From assembly GCF_016097555.1 (NCBI RefSeq), contig NC_054704.1, forward strand, positions 96,529,500 through 96,593,499: DNA of 64,000 nucleotides, given 5' to 3'. Position 1 is the first letter of the stretch. The number at the start of each line of letters is the position of its first letter. Of the stretch, positions 56,859-64,000 are shown in pieces. Source of the DNA: Gigantopelta aegis. Its lineage: Eukaryota > Mollusca > Gastropoda > Neomphalida > Peltospiridae. A model generated the notes under the pieces. That model did not search any database, was not told where the DNA came from, and worked only from the letters and a program-made list of their open reading frames with translations. The position numbers and the translations under genes are program-made.

Positions 56859-57248
56859 AAAAAGAAAGAAAGAAGTGTTTTATTTAACGACGCACTCAAC
56901 ACATTTTATTTACGGTTATATGGCATCAGACATACGGTTAAGGACCACACAGATTTTGAGAGGAAACCCGCTGTCACCACATAGGCTACTCTTTTATGAC
57001 AGGCAGCAAGGGATCTTTTATTTGCGCTTCCCACAGGCAGGATAGCACAAACCATGGCCTTCGTTGAACCAATTATGGATCACTGGTCGGTGCAAGTGGT
57101 TTACACCTACCCATTGAGCCTTGCGGAGCACTCACTCAGGGTTTGGAGTCGGTATCTGGATTAAAAATCCCATGCCTCGACTGGGATCCGAACCCAGTAC
57201 CTACCAGCCTGTAGACCGATGGCTAACCACGACGCCACCGAGGCCGGT
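56859..57248 (-). mobile_element. Chimeric SINE
   Basis: The right end, reverse-complemented, is the 'ccggcctcggtggcgtcgtg' head of the 48284 family; the left end is the tail 'gtgttttatttaacgacgca' 'ctcaacacattttatttacg' of the GGGACGTAGCTC family. Nearly perfect 13-bp target duplication catacaa(g/t)atgta at 56846-56858 and 57249-57261 shows it moved as one unit. Confidence 0.85.
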
Positions 57249-57261
57249 CATACAATATGTA

Positions 57262-58177
57262 TACTGTAACCTTTTTGGCTACAGGAAAGTAAATAAATAT
57301 CCCTCAAAACACATCCTAAATTATTTTTCTCTGTAACTTACTAATTTTGTTTAAATATCTAAAATATGGATAGTCATTGCGAAAGATTTTCAGTATCATT
57401 TACCATTTCTTCTATACTGAAAAGAGGAATTAAATATGTATATTTTCCTTTTCATTGCATTGCTTTTCTTCTTTTTCTTAGTATTGTGCCACTTCCATAA
57501 CTCTACAATAATAATTAAACAAAAGTGACTCCTCTGAGTGTTGAACTCTAATAACTTTATGACACATTATACTTTCTATACCAGGCAGGCATATATATAG
57601 TGGTGGCAGGGGCTTTTAGGTGTTGAAACACACCCTGCTGAAACTGAACTTTCTGTTCTTTTTCAGTATATTCTGCAAGAAGTATGCCCCAGGTTCTCCA
57701 TCTTATAGGGTTTTTTTTATATACCATTGCCCACATTTGCAAATTCTTCTAAACTATTACCTTCCCTTTGCTATTTGTCAACATAAATTATATGATAAAA
57801 TTAATGAATAAATGTTTAATGACACCCCAGCATGAAAAACACATCACCCCAGCATGAAAAATCATCGGCTATTGGGTGTCATATAAAATGTACGTAAAAT
57901 TATATTTTTATGGTTTTATAGTTTATGTTATTGTTATATGTGTATAAAGAATTAAAAGTACAACCTGCAATCTAATGAGTATTAAAATAATCCACCCAGC
58001 ATTGGAATGACTGTGAGAGTTTTAGTGTTTGCAATTTGTTTTTTGAGGCAAGATGTTTTTTTTTTTAAATCCCATATTTTTAGCATAGGTAATTTATGGA
58101 TAATCCAAAATGCTCAGTTCTTTCTTACTTCGGCATAAACAATGTATTGATGTGTTGGTAACCAAGCATTCCATTCC

Positions 58178-58217
<40 letters not shown>

Positions 58218-58877
58218 GATTACGAACACACACTGTATTTACTTTTTCTAACACTCTAGTCAACTACTATATGGCATATATTTTCATTCTGGAATTATAT
58301 ACCAATTATTGTAATGTACAAAAAACATTTTAGTGCACAATTTGAAATCAAATACCTGCTATTATGGAAATGAAATACGGCTGTTAGAAATGGTAGATGT
58401 TAACATGATGTGTGTCATCAAATTAGAAATTCTGTTTGGTCTAGAAACAGGATTTTTTTTCTATCACTGTATGTTTTGCTGTCAATGGGGCGAGGAAGTG
58501 TAAAATACATTGACGTCTCATTATGCCTACACCTATTGGTCTTCACTTGCAAAGGCTTACACCCATAATTAACATTCCGTTGGAACAAATAACAATTATA
58601 ATTAAAAGTATTGTATATGGTAATTGTATCGAAGTGTGTTCTAATTTGTAAATGAATGCGAGTCTGTCTACATGCCTACCTACTGATGCCCCCCCCCCCC
58701 TCTGTAATTTGTGTATTAGTGATTAATATGTGGAATTTGTTTTATCAAGGAACTCAAAAATTATCGATATAAAGATATTTAATGCCAAACATAGGATTGT
58801 TGTATAAAAGCGGGAATCTTTGATTACCGTTTGGTAGGCAGCAATTGCGCAACATTTATATAGACTGGTCTCTGACG
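57262..58877 (+). other. No gene recognised; SINE tail and CT repeat
   Basis: Contains a minus-oriented SINE tail at about 57807-57883 ('gtttaatgacaccccagcat', twice), a (CT)n run at about 58180-58214 and a C tract near 58690. An exon-like segment at 57667-57712 was considered and rejected as an AOPEP exon. Confidence 0.5.
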
Positions 58878-61855
58878 GTTAGAGAGCGTTGATAACTGTC
58901 CAAATGCCCGTCTAGCTTTCTTACAGTCAGAGTACTCGGGCTAACGGGTAGAGAGCGTTGATAACTGTCCAAATGTCCGTCTAGCTCTCTTGCCGTCAGA
59001 GTACTCGGACTACGGTTAGAGAGCGTTGATAACTGTCCAAATGTCCGTCTAGCTCTCTTACCGTCAGAGTACTCGGGCTAACGGTTAAAGAGCGTTGATA
59101 ACTGTCCAAATGTCCGTCTAGCTCAGAGCACTCGGGCTAACGGTTAGAGAACGTTGATAACTGTCCAAATGTCCGTCTAGCTCTCTTACCGTCAGAGTAC
59201 TCGGGCTAACGGTTAGAGAACGTTGGTAACTGTCCAAATGTCCGTCTAGCTCTCTTACCGTCAGAGTACTCGGGCTAACGGGTTAGAGAGCGTTGGTAAC
59301 TGTCCAAATGTCCGTCTAGCTCTCTTACCGTCAGAGTACTCGGGCTAACGGTTAGAGAGCGTTGGTAACTGTCCAAATGTCCGTCTAGCTCTCTTACCGT
59401 CAGAGTACTCGGGCTAACGGTTAGAGAGCGTTGGTAACTGTCCAAATGTCCGTCTAGCTCTCTTACCGTCAGAGTACTCGGGCTAACGGGTAGAGAGCGT
59501 TGGTAACTGTTCAAATGTCCGTCTAGCTCTCTTACCGTCAGAGTACTCGGACTAACGGTTAGAGAGCGTTGATAACTGTCCAAATGTCCGTCTAGCTCTC
59601 TTACCGTCAGAGTACTCGGGCTAACGGTTAGAGAGCGTGGGTAACTGTCCAAATGTCCGTCTAGCTCTCTTATCGTCAGAGTACTCGGGCTAACGGTTAG
59701 AGAGCGTGGGTAACTGTCCAAATGTCCGTCTAGCTCTCTTACCGTCAGAGTACTCGGGCTAACGGTTAGATAGCGTTGATAACTGTGCAAATGTCCGTCT
59801 AGCTCTCTTACCGTCAGAGTACTCGGGCTAACGGTTAGAGAACGTGGGTAACTGTCCAAATGCCCGTCTAGCTCTCTTACCGTCAGAGTACTCGGGCTAA
59901 CGGGTTAGAGAGCGTTGGTAACTGTCCAAATGCCCGTCTAGCTCTCTTACCGTCAGAGTACTCGGGCTAACGGTTAGAGAGCGTTGGTAACTGTCCAAAT
60001 GTCCGTCTAGCTCTCTTACCGTCAGAGTACTCGGGCTAACGGTTAGAGAGCGTTGGTAACTGTCCAAATGTCCGTCTAGCTCTCTTACCGTCAGAGTACT
60101 CGGACTAACGGTTAGAGAGCGTTGATAACTGTCCAAATGTCCGTCTAGCTCTCTTACCGTCAGAGTACTCGGGCTAACGGTTAGAGAGCGTTGATAACTG
60201 TCCAAATGTCCGTCTAGCTCTCTTACCGTCAGAGTACTCGGGCTAACGGTTAGAGAGCGTTGACAACTGTGCAAATGTCCGTCTAGCTCTCTTACCGTCA
60301 GAGTACTCGGGCTAACGGTTAGAGAACGTTGGTAACTGTCCAAATGCCCGTCTAGCTCTCTTACCGTCAGAGTACTCGGGCTAACGGTTAGAGAACGTTG
60401 GTAACTGTCCAAATGTCCGTCTAGCTCTCTTACCGTCAGAGTACTCGGGCTAACGGGTTAGAGAGCGTTGGTAACTGTCCAAATGTCCGTCTAGCTCTCT
60501 TACCGTCAGAGTACTCGGGCTAACGGGTTAGAGAGCGTTGGTAACTGTCCAAATGTCCGTCTAGCTCTCTTACCGTCAGAGTACTCTGGTTAACGGTTAG
60601 AGAGCGTTGGTAACTGTCCAAATGTCCGTCTAGCTCTCTTACCGTCAGAGTACTCGGGCTAACGGTTAGAGAGCGTTGGTAACTGTCCAAATGTCCGTCT
60701 AGCTCTCTTACCGTCAGAGTACTCGGACTAACGGTTAGAGAACGTTGATAACTGTCCAAATGTCCGTCTAGCTCTCGTACCGTCAAAGTAGGTAACTGTC
60801 CAATGTTCGTCTAGCTCTCGTACCATCAGAGTACTCGGGCTAACGGTTAGATAACGTTGATAACTGTCCAAATGTCCGTCTAGCTCTCTTACCGTCAGAG
60901 TACTCGGGCTAACGGTTAAAGAGCGTTGATAACCGTCTAGCTCTCTTACCGTCAGAGTACTCGGGCTAACGGTTAGAGAGCGTTGATAACTGTCCAAATG
61001 TCCGTCTAGCTCTCTTACCGTCAGAGTACTCGGGCTAACAGTGAGAGAGTGTTGATAACTGTCCAACTGTCCATCTGGCTCTCTTACTGTCAGAGTACTC
61101 TGACTCACGGTAAGAGAACGTTGATAACTGTCCAAATGTCCGTCTAGGTCTCTTACCGTCAGAGTACTCGGGCTAACGGGTAGAGAGCGTTGATAACTGT
61201 CCCAATGTCCGTCTAGCTCTCTTACCGTAAGAGTACTCCTGGCTAACGGTTAGAGAGCGTTGATAACTGTCCAAATGTCCGTCTAGCTCTCTTACCGTCA
61301 GAGTACTCGGACTAACGGTTAGAGAACGTTGATAACTGTCCAAATGTCCGTCTAGCTCTCGTACCGTCAGAGTACTCGGGCTAACGGTTATAGAACGTTG
61401 GTAACTGTCCAGATGTCCGTCTAGCTCTCGTACCGTCAGAGTACTCGGGCTAACGGTTAAAGAATGTTGATAACTGTTCAAATGTCCGTCTAGCTCTCTT
61501 ACCGTCAGAGTACTCGGGCTAACGGTTAGAGAGCGTTGATAACCGTCTAGCTCTCTTACCGTCAGAGTACTCGGGCTAACGGTTAGAGAGCGTTGATAAC
61601 TGTCCAAATGTCCGTCTAACTCTCTTACCGTCAGAGTACTCGAGTTAACAGTGAGAGAGTGTTGATAACTGTCCAAATGTCCGTCTAGCTCTCTTACCGT
61701 CAGAGTACTCTGACTCACGGTGAGAGAACGTTGATAACTGTCCAAATGTCCGTCTAGCTCTCTTACCGTCAGAGTACTCTGACTCACGGTGAGAGAACGT
61801 TGATAACTGTCCAAATGTCCGTCTGGCTCTCTTACCGTCAGACTACTCGGGCTAA
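58878..61855. repeat. 69-bp minisatellite, about 43 copies, with hairpin in every unit
   Basis: Units read 'gttagagagcgttggtaact', 'gtccaaatgtccgtctag', 'ctctcttaccgtcagagtac', 'tcgggctaacg'. Within and across unit joins, GCTCTCTTACCG pairs with CGGTTAGAGAGC (11 of 12), and GAGTACTC is a palindrome in the loop. The period gives 23-residue periodic antisense frames of up to 229 codons, broken wherever the single-base variant 'cgggttag' occurs. Two short units of about 46 bp occur near 60907-60935 and 61522-61550. Confidence 0.97.
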
Positions 61856-62394
61856 TGTACATACCACATACATGAAGTGAGATGTTTACGATAAAACTTA
61901 AATGTAATTTTGTATGGCTTGATTTGTTTCATTTTAGTAGGTGTGTTAACATTTGTAACTGTAACCAAAATAGGAGACATTATGGGTGCAGACGAACTTA
62001 ATGGGCTGGAAGCATATAACGGTATGGAACTGCTGATCAGACGTAGTAGCTTGTGAGCCTAAAGCTGATTTGTACTCATATTCTGATGACCAAATGTCGT
62101 ATGATCCATGTTTCTTCATTAAACAAACGTCCGTTTCCATTTCTCTCTCCCTCCAATAATCATTTTACGAGTCTGTAAATAAAGGCGAAGTTCTGGCGGC
62201 TTGATTGTAGCTTGTAGTTCAACTTTGATGTTCAGTGATATTTCCTAATGGTATTGTACATCGTGTGGGCTGTTTCAATTACATTACACTTAACACGACC
62301 CGGCTTTATTGGAACAAGAAGGAAATCATGGTCTACACAGACTTAACGAGTTTGTTTTCGTCCAGAACAAGAGGTAACCAGAAGGGGAGGTGGA
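61856..62394. other. No gene recognised
   Basis: Ordinary AT-rich sequence after the minisatellite. Short open frames have no domain. Confidence 0.5.
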
Positions 62395-62397
62395 GGG

Positions 62398-63012
62398 GAC
62401 GGGGGAATGTTAGCGTAGTCGGTTGTGTGCTCGCCTGACGTGTTGGTACGTCGCAGGATCGAACCATATCGGTGGATCCATTCAACTGATTGGGTTTTTT
62501 TTCCCGTTTCAGCCAGAGCATTACAACTGGTCAAAGGCCGTGGTGTGTGCTTTCCGGTTGGTGGGAAAGTGCATATAAAATATCCCTTGCTGCTAATGGA
62601 AAAAATGTAGCGGGTTTCCTCTGATATGTCAAAATTACCAAATGTTTGACATCCAATAGCCTGTGATTAATTAATAAATGTTGGGGGCGGGATGTAGTCC
62701 AGTGGTAAAGCGCTCGCTTGATGCGCAGTCGGTTTGGGGTCGATCTCCGTCAGTGGGCCCATTGGGCTATTTCTCGTTCCATCCGGTGCACCACGACTAG
62801 TATATCAACGGCCATGGTATGTGCAATCCTGTCCAAATGTTTGACATCGAATAGCCGATGATTAATAAATCAATGTGCTCAAGTGGTGTCGTTAAAAAGA
62901 AAACCCAACATACTGATAACTATATGTCAGAATTACCAAATGTTTGGCATCCAATAGCCCATGATTAATTAATCACTGTGCTCTAGTGGTGTCGTTAAAC
63001 AAAAACAAACTT
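62398..63012 (+). mobile_element. Cluster of SINE copies, one inserted in another
   Basis: The first copy runs from a head near 62406 ('gttagcgtagtcggttgtgt') to tail 'gacatccaatagcctgtgat' at 62683. A second copy starts with the head 'gcgggatgtagtccagtggt' at about 62687 and ends near 62910 with its own tail. A third tail ('ggcatccaatagcccatgat' 'gtggtgtcgttaaacaaaa') follows to 63012. The second copy lacks the middle part of the body. Confidence 0.75.
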
Positions 63013-63017
63013 TAAGA

Positions 63018-63179
63018 GACAACGAGTGGCAGTGCTTGAAGAGTGTCATGGTGCAGCGATACGCAGGACAGAGAGACAGATGGAAGGCTCCTGTACGGGT
63101 TCTGGATGAACGATGGCCACGTCGTGCGCTCAAGACAGACTTCACGCCTAGAGGAAGACAGCTGTCTGATGGTCATTAG
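63018..63179 (+). other. Candidate terminal exon or coding relic
   Basis: Directly after the SINE tail, 53 codons are open to TAG at 63177: DNEWQCLKSVMVQRYAGQRD, continuing with WKAPVRVLDERWPRRALKTD. The segment is clearly more GC-rich than its surroundings and rich in arginine and tryptophan. It does not resemble the AOPEP C-terminus as I remember it, and I recognise no domain. The only acceptor-like AG is the end of the SINE tail (tttaag), which weakens the exon reading. Confidence 0.25.
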
Positions 63180-63199
63180 CAGTTGACTGTGGTGTGGCG

Positions 63200-63420
63200 G
63201 AGAGTTCTAGGAGTGTGTTGAGAAAAAGAGAGAGAACGAACGAGATATAGGAAGATACAGAGCAAGAATGGGAGGGAGGGTGGGACAGGTAGACAGGCAG
63301 AGGCAGGGGGAGTGAGGGAAGGGAGAGGGAAAGAGAGGAGAGGAGGTAGGGAGGGATAACTGAAGTTGAAGAGATTGGGAGACGGGGCGAGATAGACAAA
63401 ACAAGAGTGGGGAGAGAACG
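63200..63420. repeat. Purine-rich tract with G-quadruplex motif
   Basis: About 200 bp consisting almost only of A and G on the plus strand. It contains GGGAGGGAGGGTGGG at 63270-63284: four G-triplets with one-base loops, the pattern expected to form a very stable quadruplex. Confidence 0.8.
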
Positions 63421-63777
63421 AAATATTGATAAATTTTCTGGGCTATTTTTTAAGGTTCTAATCCGGTTAATGTATACTGTGTACGTTAAAAATATGTAGT
63501 GCAAAATCACCATTTTACCTTATTTGTATAAAGATAGCCAATTTTATAACTGTATTATCACACTGTTGACAATAAATCCACGACTGTTAACACAAAATCC
63601 ATGTCTTTTTAATAAACCAATATGTAATCCATATAGGATCATCATGATACATAATTTCGCTAAATTCAGTATAAATATGAACACCCCAAAACAAATAACA
63701 GTCTGTAACCGATTTCATGTTCGTGTTTTCCAGTTTAGTTCAAGGTACAATTTGCAAAAAGAAGCAACCCACACACC

Positions 63778-63862
63778 ACCCCCCCCCACCAAAAAAAAAA
63801 AAAAAAAAAAAAAAAACCCCCCAAAACCCCCCCCCCCAAAAAAAAAAAACAACAACAACACC
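63778..63862. repeat. Poly-C / poly-A low-complexity tract
   Basis: Alternating long runs of C and A, including about 27 consecutive A. The flanks 63421-63777 and 63863-64000 contain no recognisable gene. Confidence 0.9.
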
Positions 63863-64000
63863 AAAAACCCCACAAAAAAACCCCACAACAACACCACGAT
63901 AATAAAACATTCGTGTTGAAATGAGTCCATAAACAACATGGTGCAATAACATATACACAGCCTAATTTAGCATTATGTCATAGAACCGTGATGCGCTTTT

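Noticed and set aside
57667..57712. Possible AOPEP exon 10 (ttctttttcag then 46 open bases)
   Set aside because: The phase fits, but the peptide (IFCKKYAPGSPSYR) does not resemble the expected AOPEP region, and the downstream GT (gttttttt) is a poor donor.
59275..61862. Antisense open frames of up to 229 codons with 23-residue repeats (SPSTLTVRELDGHLDSYQRS type)
   Set aside because: The DNA period is 69 bp, a multiple of three, so any stop-free unit gives a long frame. Frames break wherever a unit gains one base, and there is no splice or start context. It could still be transcribed, but protein coding is unsupported.

Overview
The window is AT-rich, intron-containing eukaryotic DNA. It is dense in microsatellites, minisatellites, tRNA-headed SINEs and cut-and-paste DNA transposons. 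The SINE families (heads reading GGGACGTAGCTCAGTGG or CCTCGGTGGTGTCGTGG, tails containing 'gacatccaatagccgatgattaat' split by short variants) are of the kind I know from mollusc genomes. My best guess is a gastropod or another mollusc; the sequence alone does not fix the species. There is one 200-base N gap.

Two genes can be reconstructed exon by exon. They sit head to head. On the minus strand, a complete BTBD19-like gene (BTB/POZ plus BACK, 7 coding exons, 291 codons plus stop) runs from its ATG at 36402 to its stop at 22307. On the plus strand, an aminopeptidase O gene (AOPEP, M1 zinc metallopeptidase) starts at 41075. Nine coding exons are visible, to 53742, including the HEICH-x18-E zinc site; the 3' part lies beyond the window or in an exon I could not find. 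A 5'-truncated LINE and a SINE lie between the two start codons. No functional link between the two proteins is evident beyond their arrangement.

Layout: 1-14 kb is repeats and mobile elements (a TTAA-flanked MITE, a dead LINE 3' end, a Tc1 element with an intact 342-codon transposase) plus one unassigned candidate exon at 5628-5753. 14-15.3 kb is a CpG-richer, promoter-like segment with an RFX X-box-like site and a possible signal-peptide exon on the minus strand. 15.3-22 kb is repeats, MITEs and palindromes. 22.3-36.4 kb is BTBD19; its intron 2 carries a 4.8-kb, 68-bp minisatellite that appears to have grown out of the tRNA-like head of a SINE. 37-39.5 kb is the LINE. 41-53.7 kb is AOPEP, with SINEs, fold-back hairpins, hAT elements and a 63-bp minisatellite in its introns. 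54-64 kb is probably AOPEP intron 9. It holds a 99-bp minisatellite, a hAT element with a perfect 8-bp target duplication nested in a SINE tail, a chimeric SINE, a 3-kb 69-bp minisatellite whose units can fold into hairpins, a nested SINE cluster and a purine-rich tract with a G-quadruplex motif.

Most long open frames other than those above come from tandem repeats whose period is a multiple of three, or from microsatellites, and are not annotated as genes.
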